Source of the DNA: Noviherbaspirillum pedocola
GTDB lineage: Bacteria; Pseudomonadota; Gammaproteobacteria; Burkholderiales; Burkholderiaceae_D
NCBI RefSeq assembly: GCF_016632335.1
Contig: NZ_JAEPBG010000010.1
Span: forward strand, 62,001 to 126,000
Direction of reading: 5' to 3'
Length of the DNA stretch: 64,000 nt
The notes below the pieces were generated by a model, which made no database searches, had not been told where the DNA came from, and saw only the letters and a list, made by a program, of their open reading frames with translations. Of this stretch, positions 38,658-48,475 are shown one piece after another. A program made the position numbers and the translations under genes. Positions within the stretch are counted from its first letter, which is position 1. Each line of letters begins with the position of its first letter.

Positions 38658-40463
38658 CTAATCGTGCAGCTTCACACCGAAGCGCAACGCAATCGCCAGG
38701 CCGATGGCCACCAGCGTGATATTGATGAATGACAGCGCGGCCACCATGTCGATGGCGCCGGAGCCCCACATCGACACGATCATGGCGCCGATGACTTCGG
38801 TGCCCGGCGACAGCAGGTACACGCCGGTCGAGTATTCGCGCTCGAAGATCAGGAACACCATCAGCCACGCGCCGATCAGGCCGTAGCGCACCAGCGGCAG
38901 CGTCACGTCGCGGGTGATGCGGCCGCGGGAAGCGCCGACCGAGCGCGCCGCTTCCTCGAGCTCGGGGCCGACCTGCAGCAGCGCAGTGGTGATCAGGCGC
39001 ATGCCATACGCCAGCCACACCACCGAATACGCCAGCCACACCGAGAACATGGTCGAGCGCAGCGCGCGCAACTGGCCGATCACGTTTTCCGACAGCCAGC
39101 GCGCGACGTCGCTGTCGAAGCCGCGCAGGAAGTTGTCCAGCAGCGCCGGCACGAACAGGAACACCCACAGGAAGGACAGGCCGGCCAGCAGGCCCGGCAC
39201 CGCGCGCGGCACCAGCACGCTGTAATCGAGCACGCGGGTAATGCCGTCCGGTTTCCTGTGCATGGCCAGGGCGATCAGGCAGTAGCAGGCCACCGCAACG
39301 GCGCCGCCGACCACGCCGATCAATACCGTGTTGATGATGCCGCGCACCAGCGAAGGCTGGGCCAGGATGTCGCGGAAGTGGTCGAGCGTGAGCACATCGG
39401 CCAGCCGCACGCCCTCGCCCCAGTTCGACACGAAGGCGCGCAGCGCAATGCCCGACAGCGGCATGACGATGGTGAACAGCAGCCAGACCAGGATGAACGC
39501 AAACGCCACCCACTTCCAGCGACCCAGTGGCAGCGGCTTCTGGCGCGCGCCCTTGCCCTTGATCGCCACGTACTTGTTGGCCGACTTCAAGAGCCAGCGC
39601 TGCAGCAGCACCAGCGGCAGCGTCACCGCCACCAGGCAGACCGCGACCGCGGCCATCAGGTGATACGAAGGCGTGCCGAGCTTGTTGGTGAGCTTGTACA
39701 GATAGGTCGCCAGCACCAGGTGACCTTCCGGGTCGCCCAGCACCAGCACCAGGCCGAAGACTTCGAAGCCGAGGAAGAACACCAGCACGCCGGAGTACAA
39801 CAGCGCCGGCATGATCATCGGCAGCGACACGTTCAGCGCCACCTGCAGGGGCGAAGCGCCGGAGACGCGCGCGGCTTCCTCCACGTCCGAGCCCAGGCTC
39901 TTCAGGGCCGACGACGCATACAGGTACACATGCGGCACGTGCGTGAGGCCGGCGATGATGACGATGCTCGGGAACGCATACACGTTCCACGGCTGCACGC
40001 CGATCAATTGCCGCACCCAGACGGTATAGAAGCCGACCGGGCCCATAGCTACCACGTAGCCGAAGGCAATCACCATCGGCGACACGAAGATCGGCACCAG
40101 GATCAGCGGCGCGATCCAGTTGCGGCCCGGCAGATCGGTGCGCACCATCAGGAAGGCGAGCAGGCCGCCGAGCGGCACCGCGATCAGCGCGAGGCCGCTT
40201 GCCAGGATGAAGCCATTGATGAAGGCCTGGCGGAAATCGGGATCATCGAAGATGAAGGCATAGGAATCGAGGCTGATTTCCTTTGCCGGAGAAAAGAAGG
40301 GCGCGGATAGAAAGCTCTGATAGACGATCAGCGCCAGCGGCACGAAGATCGCGAGCAGCGTGACGACCACCACCAGGCCGCGCGGCCAGTTGACGCGGCG
40401 CGACGGCTTGATCGGCGCGGGCGCGTCCGGCGTCGCGGCGTCCTGCATGGGCAAGGTTTGCAT
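38658..40463 (-). CDS. ABC transporter permease, fused two-domain (FbpB/ThiP type)
   Basis: A 601-residue permease made of two transmembrane halves of about six segments each, fused in one chain. The coupling motifs EEAARVSGASPLQVALNVSLPMI (first half) and EEAARSVGASRGRITRDVTLPL (second half) match binding-protein-dependent permeases for ferric iron, thiamine, phosphonate or phosphoglycerate. Located between the binding-protein gene (after a strong hairpin) and the ATPase gene. Confidence 0.92.
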   Translation of the reverse strand: MQTLPMQDAATPDAPAPIKPSRRVNWPRGLVVVVTLLAIFVPLALIVYQSFLSAPFFSPAKEISLDSYAFIFDDPDFRQAFINGFILASGLALIAVPLGGLLAFLMVRTDLPGRNWIAPLILVPIFVSPMVIAFGYVVAMGPVGFYTVWVRQLIGVQPWNVYAFPSIVIIAGLTHVPHVYLYASSALKSLGSDVEEAARVSGASPLQVALNVSLPMIMPALLYSGVLVFFLGFEVFGLVLVLGDPEGHLVLATYLYKLTNKLGTPSYHLMAAVAVCLVAVTLPLVLLQRWLLKSANKYVAIKGKGARQKPLPLGRWKWVAFAFILVWLLFTIVMPLSGIALRAFVSNWGEGVRLADVLTLDHFRDILAQPSLVRGIINTVLIGVVGGAVAVACYCLIALAMHRKPDGITRVLDYSVLVPRAVPGLLAGLSFLWVFLFVPALLDNFLRGFDSDVARWLSENVIGQLRALRSTMFSVWLAYSVVWLAYGMRLITTALLQVGPELEEAARSVGASRGRITRDVTLPLVRYGLIGAWLMVFLIFEREYSTGVYLLSPGTEVIGAMIVSMWGSGAIDMVAALSFINITLVAIGLAIALRFGVKLHD

Positions 40464-40497
40464 GATGTGAACGGGAGGAGGATGACGGGCGGCGCGT

Positions 40498-40530
40498 TGC
40501 CTGGCTCATGCAGCGCGCATGAGCCAGGCA
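40498..40530 (-). other. Perfect 14-bp stem-loop between binding-protein and permease genes
   Basis: TGCCTGGCTCATGC and GCATGAGCCAGGCA pair exactly around a 5-base loop AGCGC. It has no T run. It lies in the 77-base gap after the binding-protein stop. Such stems usually protect the upstream message from 3' exonucleases, giving more binding protein than permease. Confidence 0.75.
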
Positions 40531-40540
40531 CGGGCACGGT

Positions 40541-41635
40541 TTACTTCTTCGGCGTTGCTTCCTTCCACTGCTTCAGGAAGGCCAGGCGCTTCTTCTGGTC
40601 CAGGTATTGCAGCTGCTGCGGTCCGACCGGCAGCGGCTTCAATGCCGAGCCCAGCTGCTCGTTCAGGCCGGCGGCAGTGGTCTCGCCCTTGACATCGCCG
40701 CGCAGCGAATACAGCTCGGCTTCATTGGCGATGATGGTCTGGCCGCGCTTGGACAGGGTGTAATCGAGCCAGAGCTTGGCGGCATTGACGTCCTTGGCGT
40801 TCTTGTTGATGAACATCACGCGCGACATCACCAGCGTGTAGTCCTTCGGATAGGAGATGCCGATGGACTGGTCCTTCTTCGAGCGCGCCAGCGCATACGA
40901 GCCGATCATGTTGTAGCCGATCAGATTCTCGCCCGAGGAAATGCGCTCGAGCATCGTGCCGGTGGAGGATTGCACGCGCAGGCCGGTGCTGCCGATGGCT
41001 TTCACGAAGTCCCAGAAGTTCGGATTGATTGCCGCATCGTTGGTGATGAACATGAAGCCCACGCCGGACTTCTCGATATCGTAGGTGGTGATCTTGCCGG
41101 CGTACTTGTCGGCCTTGGTCGTGACCAGCTTGGCCAGGTCCGCATGGCTGTGCGGCACTTCATCGGCCGGCACCAGACGCTTGTTGTAGACGATTACGGC
41201 CGGCTCGAAGGTGGTGCCGTAGGCAGCGTCCTTCCAGTTCGCCCAGGCCGGAATCGCCGCGGCTTCCGGCGACTTGTAGGTCATGGCGTAGCCTTCGGAG
41301 GCCAGCTTCACCTGCAGGTCCATCGACGAGGACCACAGCAGGTCGGCGGTCGCGCCGCCAGCAGCGGCTTCCGAGATGAAGCGGTTGTAGACCTCGGTCG
41401 AATTCATGTCGTTGTATTCGACCTTCACGCCCGGATAGAGCGCATTGAAGTCGCGGATCAGCGGCTCGGCCGCCTTGGAATCGGTGGTGCTGTAGATCAC
41501 CAGCCGGCCTTCCTTCTTCGCGGCATCGACCACCTTGGCATAGTCGGCCGGATAGCCGGCCGGCACCTGCGCGAATGCTGCCGCGCCGGTCAGCGCCAGC
41601 ACGGCGCCGGCGATGAGGGTGGGGAATGTTTTCAT
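40541..41635 (-). CDS. ABC transporter substrate-binding protein (ferric iron/organic anion type)
   Basis: Periplasmic binding protein of 364 residues with a signal peptide MKTFPTLIAGAVLALTGAAAFAQ. The mature start (DYAKVVDAAKKEGRLVIYSTTDS) and middle (DLLWSSSMDLQVKLASEG) match the FbpA/AfuA cluster. It lacks the obvious Tyr-Tyr ferric-binding pair in the usual place as far as can be seen by eye, so an organic ligand is possible. It follows a TctC-like gene by 53 bases. Confidence 0.88.
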   Translation of the reverse strand: MKTFPTLIAGAVLALTGAAAFAQVPAGYPADYAKVVDAAKKEGRLVIYSTTDSKAAEPLIRDFNALYPGVKVEYNDMNSTEVYNRFISEAAAGGATADLLWSSSMDLQVKLASEGYAMTYKSPEAAAIPAWANWKDAAYGTTFEPAVIVYNKRLVPADEVPHSHADLAKLVTTKADKYAGKITTYDIEKSGVGFMFITNDAAINPNFWDFVKAIGSTGLRVQSSTGTMLERISSGENLIGYNMIGSYALARSKKDQSIGISYPKDYTLVMSRVMFINKNAKDVNAAKLWLDYTLSKRGQTIIANEAELYSLRGDVKGETTAAGLNEQLGSALKPLPVGPQQLQYLDQKKRLAFLKQWKEATPKK

Positions 41636-41688
41636 GTCTGCTCCTTGTCGTTATGCATGAGAAAAGTCTTGTCGGATGTGTTGCGTGT

Positions 41689-42627
41689 CTATCGCAACAG
41701 GCCCAGCTCGCTCGCCTGGTGCCGGTAATTGCGTACGGTTCTGGCGATGTAGTCGGTCAACAGCGGGCCCGTCATCGCGAAAGGATACAGGCCAGCCTTC
41801 GCGCGCAGCGCATCGAAGGAAGGCTGTGCCATCGCGCGATCAAACGCGGCGACCCAGCGCGCATAGTCGGCGTCGGATACGCTAGGGCCCATGTAGAAGC
41901 CGCGAATGATCGGCCAGGTGATGTCATAACCCTGTTCATGCGCGGTCGGCACCGAGGCCAGCGGCCCCGGCAGACGCGCATCGGACAGCACCGCCAGCAC
42001 GCGGATCTCGCCGGATGCCGCATGCAGCGCCGCTTCCGACGCATCGCCCGAGACCGCCTGCACATGCCCGGCCAGCAACGCGGTGAAGGCTTCGCCGCCG
42101 CCTTCGAAGGCGACGAAGCGCAGGCTCTTCGGATCGACATCGGCCTGTTTGGCCAGCAGCTCCATCTTGATCCAGTCCTGGCTGCCGTAGGTGCCGCCGG
42201 CGCCGATGGCGATGGCTTCGGGCTTCTTCGCCAGCGCCGCCAGCAATTCGCGCAGGTTGCGATAGGGTGAATCGGTGCGCACCGCGATCATGCCGTAATC
42301 GGCGCCGACCGCCGCGACCCAGCGTACATCCGCATGCGAGCCGCGGCCGAACTTGCCCAGCGCCATGTTGAGCAGCGAGCCGCTGGAGAACGCGACCAGG
42401 GTATCGGGCTCGGCGCGGCGCTGCGACACGATGGAGCTGAAAGCCACCGCGCCTATGCCGCCCGGCATGTAGGACAGCCGCATTGTGTCGCCGCCGGGCA
42501 GCGCGCGTCGCGCCAGCTTGCAGGTCAGATCGAAGCCGCCGCCCGGCTTGGACGGCACGATGCATTCCGCCGCCCGCGCAACGAGGCAGCAGCAGAAGAG
42601 GCAGACCAGGACCAGAATGCGCGGCAT
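41689..42627 (-). CDS. TctC/Bug-family extracytoplasmic binding protein
   Basis: Tripartite-tricarboxylate-type periplasmic receptor, 312 residues, signal peptide MPRILVLVCLFCCCLVARAA with cleavage after ARA-A. It has the ligand-lobe segments VPSKPGGGFDLTCKLA and MPGGIGAVAF typical of Bug proteins. No tctA or tctB membrane genes are near. It is the first gene of a leftward operon with an ABC importer and is divergent from a two-component pair, so it may serve as a ligand sensor for the kinase. Confidence 0.88.
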   Translation of the reverse strand: MPRILVLVCLFCCCLVARAAECIVPSKPGGGFDLTCKLARRALPGGDTMRLSYMPGGIGAVAFSSIVSQRRAEPDTLVAFSSGSLLNMALGKFGRGSHADVRWVAAVGADYGMIAVRTDSPYRNLRELLAALAKKPEAIAIGAGGTYGSQDWIKMELLAKQADVDPKSLRFVAFEGGGEAFTALLAGHVQAVSGDASEAALHAASGEIRVLAVLSDARLPGPLASVPTAHEQGYDITWPIIRGFYMGPSVSDADYARWVAAFDRAMAQPSFDALRAKAGLYPFAMTGPLLTDYIARTVRNYRHQASELGLLR

Positions 42628-42804
42628 GGCGATGGAACGAAGCGGCGGAGCGGCGGGATGGCGGTACCGGCGTTCAGCCGATGCGCGTTTTTGAAAAAGA
42701 ACGGATGTTGGTTATGATGGGGCGGCTTTGCGGCATGGCGGACGTCTCCTGAGTATGGTGCGCATGCTGTGCGCGATTTTTTCTGCAACGATACCCGAAG
42801 CTTT

Positions 42805-42832
42805 CTTTCATTTACCTTTCAATCGCCTTTCA
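42805..42832 (+). promoter_or_regulatory. Three 11-bp-spaced CTTTCA direct repeats (candidate response-regulator box)
   Basis: CTTTCA occurs at 42805-42810, 42816-42821 and 42827-42832, exactly one helical turn apart, 17-44 bases before the response-regulator start codon. Regularly spaced direct repeats of this kind are the usual binding form of OmpR/PhoB-family regulators, so autoregulation is likely. Confidence 0.6.
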
Positions 42833-42848
42833 TCGGGTTTTCTTTTCG

Positions 42849-43526
42849 ATGCGCATCCTGCTGGTTGAAGATCATCTCGAGCTGTCGCGCTGGATCGGCC
42901 GCGCGCTGCAGGACGCGCGGCTCGCGGTCGAGTTCGCTACCGACGGCGAAGAAGCCGACACGCTCCTGCGCACGCAGGACTATGCGCTGGTGATCCTGGA
43001 CCTTACCCTGCCCCGGCTCGATGGCCTGGAAGTCTTGAAGCGCCTGCGCGCCCGCGGCGGTCGCACGCCGGTGCTGATCCTCACTGCGCGCGGCGGTCTG
43101 TCCGACCGGGTGCAGGGCCTGAACCTCGGCGCCGACGATTACCTGGCCAAGCCCTTCGAGCTGGCCGAGCTCGAAGCGCGCGTGAAGGCGCTGTTGCGGC
43201 GCAGCCAGGGCAATGAAACGCCGACGTTGTCCTGCGGCGAGCTGCGCTTCGACACGGTGTCGCGTCAGTTCAGCTATGCCGGCACGCCGATGGCATTGAC
43301 GCCGCGCGAATACGCGGTGCTGGAAACGCTGATCACTCGTGCCGGCCAGGTGGTGCCGCGTGACAAGCTCTTTGCCGAAGTGTTCCGGCTGGATGACGAC
43401 GCCGGCATCGATGCCATCGATGTCTACCTGCACCGCGTGCGCAAGAAGCTCGATGCGCTGACCGCCGGCCGGGTGACGATCACCACGCTGCGCGGCCTGG
43501 GCTATGTTCTTCAGCAAAACGCCTGA
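42849..43526 (+). CDS. tctD: OmpR-family response regulator (TctD-like)
   Basis: A 225-residue response regulator. The receiver starts MRILLVEDHLE and has the phosphoacceptor Asp in ALVILDLTLPRLDG (about residue 51) and the Lys in DDYLAKPFEL. The C-terminal winged helix contains LTPREYAVLETLI and DAIDVYLHRVRKKLD. It overlaps the sensor kinase gene by 23 bases. TctD-like regulators control tricarboxylate uptake. Here the likely targets are the divergent binding-protein/ABC operon and its own promoter. Confidence 0.88.
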   Translation: MRILLVEDHLELSRWIGRALQDARLAVEFATDGEEADTLLRTQDYALVILDLTLPRLDGLEVLKRLRARGGRTPVLILTARGGLSDRVQGLNLGADDYLAKPFELAELEARVKALLRRSQGNETPTLSCGELRFDTVSRQFSYAGTPMALTPREYAVLETLITRAGQVVPRDKLFAEVFRLDDDAGIDAIDVYLHRVRKKLDALTAGRVTITTLRGLGYVLQQNA

Positions 43527-44928
43527 GCCGGCGCAGCGGGCGCTCGGGAGTTTGCGCGGCCAGCTGCTGCGCTGGCTGCTGATTCCCTTGACGGTGCTGG
43601 TGGTGATCAACTCGGTGTCGGCCTACCGCAATGCGCTCGATGCCGCCGACCTCGCCTACGACCGCTCGCTGCTGGCGTCGGCGCGCGCGCTGGCCGAGCG
43701 GGTCACGGTGGCCAACGGGCACGTTGTCGTCGACGTGCCTTATGTGGCGCTGGACAGCTTCGAAACCGATGCGCTGGGCCGGCTGTATTACAAGGTCAGC
43801 GGCATCCACGGCGAATTCGTGTCCGGCTATGAAGACCTGCCGCCGGTGCCGAAAGACCTGAAGCGCTCGGACATCTATCCGGCGCTGGTGCGCTTTTATC
43901 ACGCCAACTACCGCGGCACGCCGGTGCGCATTGCCGCGCTCCTGGACCCGGTGTATGACGACAGCATGCGCGGCATCGCGCTGATCCAGGTCGGCGAATC
44001 GCTGGAAGCGCGGCGCGAGCTGTCGCGGCGCATCCTGATCGACACCGTGTGGCGCCAGGCCGCGCTGGTGGCGGCCGCGGCGGTGCTGGCCTGGATCGCG
44101 GTGCGCTTCGTGCTGCGGCCGCTGATGCGGCTCACCGACGAAGTCGCGCATCGCGCGCCCACCGATCTGTCCGGCTTCGATGCCAATGGCGTGCACCGCG
44201 AACTGCGGCCGATGGTGGCGGCAATGAATGACTACATGGGCCGGCTCGATGCCCTGATCGCCGGCCAGCGCCGCTTCATCGCCGACGCTTCGCATCAATT
44301 GCGCACGCCGCTGACCGTGCTCAAGACGCAGGCCGAGCTGGCCCTGCGTGCCAACGATGCCGCGGCCATGCGCGACATCGTCGAAGGCATCGCCAGGACT
44401 ACCGATTCGACGGTGCACCTGGCCAATCGCCTGTTGACGCTGGCGCGCGCCGATCATGGCCTGGCCGAAGGCGAAATGGGCCCGGTGTCCTTGAGCGAAA
44501 TCACGCGCAGCGTGGCGCTGGAACTGGCGCCGCAGGCGCTTGCCGGCAAACTCGACCTGTCGCTGGAAGCCGATACCGAAGTCGGCATGCGCGGCAATGC
44601 GCTGCTGCTGCACGAAATGGCGGCGAACCTGCTCGATAACGCGATCCGCTACACGCCGCCGCTTGGAAAGGTGGCGGTGCGTGTCGCCTCGCGTGAAGGT
44701 GTGGCGCTGCTGGAAATCGAGGACAGCGGCTGCGGCATTGCGCAAGCCGACCGGGAGCGGGTGTTCGAACCCTTTTACCGCGCACCGGGCGCGCAGCAGC
44801 GCAATGGCGGCGGCGCCGGCCTGGGCCTGGCGATCGTGCGTGACATCGTCGAACTGCACCATGGCGCGATCCGGCTCGATGATGGCGCCTACGGCGGGCT
44901 GAAGGTGACGCTGCGCTTTCCGGTATGA
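43504..44928 (+). CDS. tctE: Sensor histidine kinase (TctE-like)
   Basis: A 474-residue membrane kinase. Transmembrane segments lie at about 21-41 and 181-201, enclosing a periplasmic 2CSK_N-type sensor domain. A HAMP-like linker follows, then the H-box ADASHQLRTPLTVL with the phosphorylated His (about residue 263). The ATPase domain has NLLDNAIRYTP, DSGCGI and GAGLGLAIV boxes. It overlaps the response-regulator gene, showing translational coupling. In relatives a TctC-type protein presents citrate-like ligand to the sensor. Confidence 0.9.
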   Translation: MFFSKTPEPAQRALGSLRGQLLRWLLIPLTVLVVINSVSAYRNALDAADLAYDRSLLASARALAERVTVANGHVVVDVPYVALDSFETDALGRLYYKVSGIHGEFVSGYEDLPPVPKDLKRSDIYPALVRFYHANYRGTPVRIAALLDPVYDDSMRGIALIQVGESLEARRELSRRILIDTVWRQAALVAAAAVLAWIAVRFVLRPLMRLTDEVAHRAPTDLSGFDANGVHRELRPMVAAMNDYMGRLDALIAGQRRFIADASHQLRTPLTVLKTQAELALRANDAAAMRDIVEGIARTTDSTVHLANRLLTLARADHGLAEGEMGPVSLSEITRSVALELAPQALAGKLDLSLEADTEVGMRGNALLLHEMAANLLDNAIRYTPPLGKVAVRVASREGVALLEIEDSGCGIAQADRERVFEPFYRAPGAQQRNGGGAGLGLAIVRDIVELHHGAIRLDDGAYGGLKVTLRFPV

Positions 44929-44992
44929 GGCATGACGGGACGGCACGAGGCTTGCTCAGCGGCTGGAAGAATTTCAATCAGGAAGGAAGAGC

Positions 44993-46018
44993 ATGAAAAA
45001 GAAGAATGCGGGCCAGATACCGCATGGCGCATGGCTGACAGCGGCGCTGGCCGCATTGCTGCTTACCGGCTGCGGCGGCGGAGGAGGCAGTAGCAGTGGT
45101 GCCGGCAGCGGCAACAGCAACGCCAGCAGCGCCGCCATCGTCGAATCCGGTTCGCCCGCCGCGACCGGCGACACCGCGACGGACGGCATCAACTGGTTCA
45201 ATTACCGTCGCAGCCAGATGGGGCTGGCGCCGCTGGCGCGCAATGTGTTGATCGACAAGGCCGCGCTCAATCACTCGAACTACCAGGCCGCGAGCGGCTT
45301 CATCTCGCACGAGGAAGTCCAGGGCAAGAATGGCTTCACCGGGGTCTATCTGTATCCGAGTGCCAAAGCGCATCCGGAGTTGTTCAGGAATGGCGTCCCG
45401 GTGTCGGGTTCGAGCCGATTGAGTGCTGCGGGCTATGCGCTTCCGAGTTCGGGCTATGCCTTTGGCGAGGTCATTGCCAAGACGCCGGATGCTTCCGGCT
45501 TCAATTCCGCCGAGGCGCTGATTACCGCGATCTACCATCGCTTCGTCGTCTTCGAGCCCAAGTTCCAGCAAGCCGGCGCCGGCAGCGCCAAGGCCGCCGA
45601 CGGCTACGTCTATTTCACCGCCGACTTCACCACGCCCGCCCTTGCCTCGGGCGGCTTGGGCGCCGGTCGCTTTCTTCCCTATCCCTATCCGAACCAGACC
45701 AATCTTCCGACCGTCTTCCAGTCGGACCAGGAAGAGCCCGATCCGGTGCCGAACCAGAATGAGGTTGGCTACCCGGTGAGCGTGCATGCGGACAATACCT
45801 CGACGATCACGGTAGGGTCCTTCACCATCGCGCCGCGCGGCGGCGCGCCGCTGGCTACCCGGCTCCTGAGCAGCGCCACTGACGCGGAAACCGGACCATC
45901 GACCGCCGCGATCATTCCACTGACCGTGCTGAATCCCCAGACAACCTATGACGTGCGCTTCAGCGGCGCCGTCGATGGCGTGGCGGCGAGTTTGTCGTGG
46001 TCGTTTTCGACGCGGTAG
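44993..46018 (+). CDS. CAP/SCP-domain lipoprotein
   Basis: A 341-residue exported lipoprotein. The lipobox LLLTGC places the lipidated Cys at residue 27, followed by a Gly/Ser linker. The CAP domain (about residues 60-210) has INWFNYRRSQMGLAPLARN, DKAALNHSNYQ, SGFISHEEV with the conserved His, and GYAFGEVI. The C-terminal part (about 250-341) is beta-rich and Ig-like. Function of bacterial CAP proteins is mostly unknown. The gene ends 4 bases before a palindromic repeat. Confidence 0.85.
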   Translation: MKKKNAGQIPHGAWLTAALAALLLTGCGGGGGSSSGAGSGNSNASSAAIVESGSPAATGDTATDGINWFNYRRSQMGLAPLARNVLIDKAALNHSNYQAASGFISHEEVQGKNGFTGVYLYPSAKAHPELFRNGVPVSGSSRLSAAGYALPSSGYAFGEVIAKTPDASGFNSAEALITAIYHRFVVFEPKFQQAGAGSAKAADGYVYFTADFTTPALASGGLGAGRFLPYPYPNQTNLPTVFQSDQEEPDPVPNQNEVGYPVSVHADNTSTITVGSFTIAPRGGAPLATRLLSSATDAETGPSTAAIIPLTVLNPQTTYDVRFSGAVDGVAASLSWSFSTR

Positions 46019-46021
46019 GTC

Positions 46022-46097
46022 GTAGGTTGGGCTGGCAAGCCCAACATCGGGCGTTCGCGGGCCGCGCAGGCATGTTGGGCTTCGCAGCCCAACCTAC
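46022..46097. repeat. Dispersed palindromic repeat, copy 2
   Basis: A 76-bp variant: ends GTAGGTTGGGCT and AGCCCAACCTAC, each arm a hairpin, with a different and shorter centre than copies 1 and 3. It fills the gap between two convergent genes. Its right end provides the TAG stop codon (46094-46096 on the minus strand) of the chemoreceptor gene. Confidence 0.9.
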
Positions 46098-47647
46098 CGC
46101 CCCACCCGAAACATCGCCATCGCCGCCTGCAGCTGCCGCGCCTGGCGCTGCAGGCCGCCGGATGCCACCGCCGCCGAATCCACCAGCGCTGCGTTCTGCT
46201 GCGTGATCCGGTCCATTTCCGCCACCGCGCTGTTGACCTGGTCGATGCCCTGGCTCTGCTCGCGGGTGGCCAGGCGAATTTCTTCCATCAGGCTGCTGAC
46301 CTGGCGTGCCGAGCCGGTCATTTCGGTCATCGTGACGCCGGCCTGCTCCACGCGCCTGGCGCCATCGTCCACGCGCGTCACCGACTCCTCGATCAGCGAC
46401 TTGATCTCGCGCGCGGCCCCGGCCGAGCGCTGCGCCAGCGCGCGCACCTCGGTGGCCACCACGGCGAAGCCGCGGCCCTGTTCTCCAGCACGCGCCGCTT
46501 CCACCGCGGCGTTCAGCGCCAGGATATTGGTCTGGAAGGCGATGCCGTCGATGACGCCGATGATGTCGACGATGCGGTGCGCGGCCCGGCTGATTTCCCG
46601 CATCGCGTCGCCGGCCCCTGCCACGATGGCGCCGCCGCGTTCGGCGATGTCGCAGGCGGTGCTGGCAAGCCGGCTGGCATCCTGCGCATGGTCGGCGTTG
46701 GCGCGCACCGTGGAGGCGAGCTGTTCCATGCTGGACGCAGTCTCTTCCAGGCTCGCCGCCTGCGACGCGGTGCGGCCGGAAAGATCGCCGTTGTCGGCGA
46801 CGATGCCATCGACATCAGTCAGCATTGCGTCCATGCCAACGCGCACGTCGCCGATGATCGAGGACAGATTCACATTCATCTGCTGCAGCGCGCGCATCAG
46901 GTGGCCGATCTCGTCATCACGGCTGCTGGAAAAATGCTGCGACAGATCGCCGCCGGCAACCGCGCGCGCCGTCGCCATCGCCCGGGACAGCGGCGCGAGC
47001 ACCGCCGCGCGCAGCAGCAAGGCCAGCCCGGCGCACAGTGCAACGCCGATGCCGGCGCCGGCAGCGCGCCACACGGCGCCATGCCAGGCTGCATCCACGC
47101 CAAGCGCGACAAGAAGCAGCGCGACCGGTGCGAGCAGCAGGCCGAAGCGCGCGGCCAGGCCCAGATGCGCGACACGGTCCACCCAGCCGCGCCACCCGGT
47201 TTGCGCCACCCGGCCATTCCTTACCGTCAGCGTCGATCCGTCTTCGCGCATGCGGCGATAGGCACTTTCCGCCGCCTCGATCGCCGCGCGCTCGGGCCGG
47301 GTGCGCACCGACAGATAGCCGACAGTCACGCCGTTCTCGCGCACCGGCGTCACATTCGCCAGCACCCAGTAATGGTCGCCATTCTTGCGCCGGTTCTTGA
47401 CCATGCCGGTCCAGGGCCGGTCGGATTTGAGCACCCGCCACATGTCGGCGAAAGCTGCTGGCGGCATATCCGGATGGCGCACGATGTTCTGCGGCGCGCC
47501 GATGAGTTCGGCTTCGGGAAAGCCGCTGACCTCGATGAAATGCGCATTCACATAGGTAATGCAGCCGCGGGTATCGGTCTTGGAAACGATGGATTGGTCT
47601 TCCCGCAGCACATATTCCTGTTGCGTGACCGGCAGATTGAGTCGCAT
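46094..47647 (-). CDS. Aer-like PAS-domain methyl-accepting chemotaxis protein
   Basis: A 517-residue chemoreceptor from ATG 47647 ([12 protein letters not shown]); a longer frame begins at 47680 but without a ribosome site. An N-terminal PAS domain ([47 protein letters not shown]) is of the FAD-binding Aer redox-sensor type. Two hydrophobic segments (about 155-195), a HAMP region and the signalling hairpin ([20 protein letters not shown]) follow. It probably steers the cell by oxygen or redox state. The stop codon lies in the palindromic repeat. Confidence 0.9.
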   Translation of the reverse strand: MRLNLPVTQQEYVLREDQSIVSKTDTRGCITYVNAHFIEVSGFPEAELIGAPQNIVRHPDMPPAAFADMWRVLKSDRPWTGMVKNRRKNGDHYWVLANVTPVRENGVTVGYLSVRTRPERAAIEAAESAYRRMREDGSTLTVRNGRVAQTGWRGWVDRVAHLGLAARFGLLLAPVALLLVALGVDAAWHGAVWRAAGAGIGVALCAGLALLLRAAVLAPLSRAMATARAVAGGDLSQHFSSSRDDEIGHLMRALQQMNVNLSSIIGDVRVGMDAMLTDVDGIVADNGDLSGRTASQAASLEETASSMEQLASTVRANADHAQDASRLASTACDIAERGGAIVAGAGDAMREISRAAHRIVDIIGVIDGIAFQTNILALNAAVEAARAGEQGRGFAVVATEVRALAQRSAGAAREIKSLIEESVTRVDDGARRVEQAGVTMTEMTGSARQVSSLMEEIRLATREQSQGIDQVNSAVAEMDRITQQNAALVDSAAVASGGLQRQARQLQAAMAMFRVGR

Positions 47648-47745
47648 GGCATTCCCTTTTAATTTCCTATGGGAAAGCATGTTGCTTTTTTCTGAACCAA
47701 ATTTATTTGACTTAGATCAATTCACGCGGAGTCGTCCGCACCCGC

Positions 47746-48327
47746 TCATTTGCGCGATACATGCGCATTACCGGCGATGTAAAAACGCAACGGCTGCAAC
47801 GCCCACGCGCCGGCGTAGTCCACGCCGATGCGCGCTCGCTCCACGACGCTCGGGACTTCCTGCTCCGAGCCGGCGCAGATGTGCAATTCGTCGCTCTGCA
47901 GATCGCAGCCGTTGTAGCGCAGATCGATGCCCATCGCCCGGCACAACAGACCTGGACCGGAAGTTTTGCCGGGCAAATTGCGCACTGGCTCGAGCGCGCG
48001 CAGCAGCACCGCCGCACCCTGCCCTTCGCCTTCGGTGACAACGTTCAGGCAATGATGCATGCCATAGATCAGGTAGACATAGGCATGACCTGGCGGGCCG
48101 AACATCACCCTGGTGCGCTTCGTGATGCCCTTCGAGGAATGCGAGGCCAGGTCATGCGCGCCGACATAGGCTTCGGTTTCGACGATGCGGCCGATGCGCT
48201 CCTCGCCATCGACCCGGTGCACCAGCAGGCAGCCGAGCAGTTCGCGCGCGACGGTGGCGGTATCGCGGTCGTAAAAGGCGCGCGGCAGGCGTGCCGCGGC
48301 TAGCGTTTCCGATGAGGGAATGGTCAT
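47746..48327 (-). CDS. mpg: 3-methyladenine DNA glycosylase (AAG/MPG family)
   Basis: Removes alkylated purines from DNA in base-excision repair. A 193-residue product from ATG 48327 (MTIPSSETLAAARLP), the normal length. Motifs are ARELLGCLLVHR, the catalytic-Glu segment RIVETEAYVG, ASHSSKGITKRTRVMFGPPGHAYVYLIYG, and GPGLLCRAMGID. The open frame extends 88 codons upstream without family similarity. Standalone gene, divergent from the TonB receptor. Confidence 0.92.
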   Translation of the reverse strand: MTIPSSETLAAARLPRAFYDRDTATVARELLGCLLVHRVDGEERIGRIVETEAYVGAHDLASHSSKGITKRTRVMFGPPGHAYVYLIYGMHHCLNVVTEGEGQGAAVLLRALEPVRNLPGKTSGPGLLCRAMGIDLRYNGCDLQSDELHICAGSEQEVPSVVERARIGVDYAGAWALQPLRFYIAGNAHVSRK

Positions 48328-48475
48328 GCGCCATGCTGCCACGCAGAGGCGACGACGGTCTTGCCAAAAGTCATTCCCGACTCGTAATACGCTGTTTTCG
48401 TGTGCGATCTTCGAAAGAATTCCCGAGTAGAATTGCCGCTTCCTTGCCGTAACAACACCGATAACGAGACATTTC

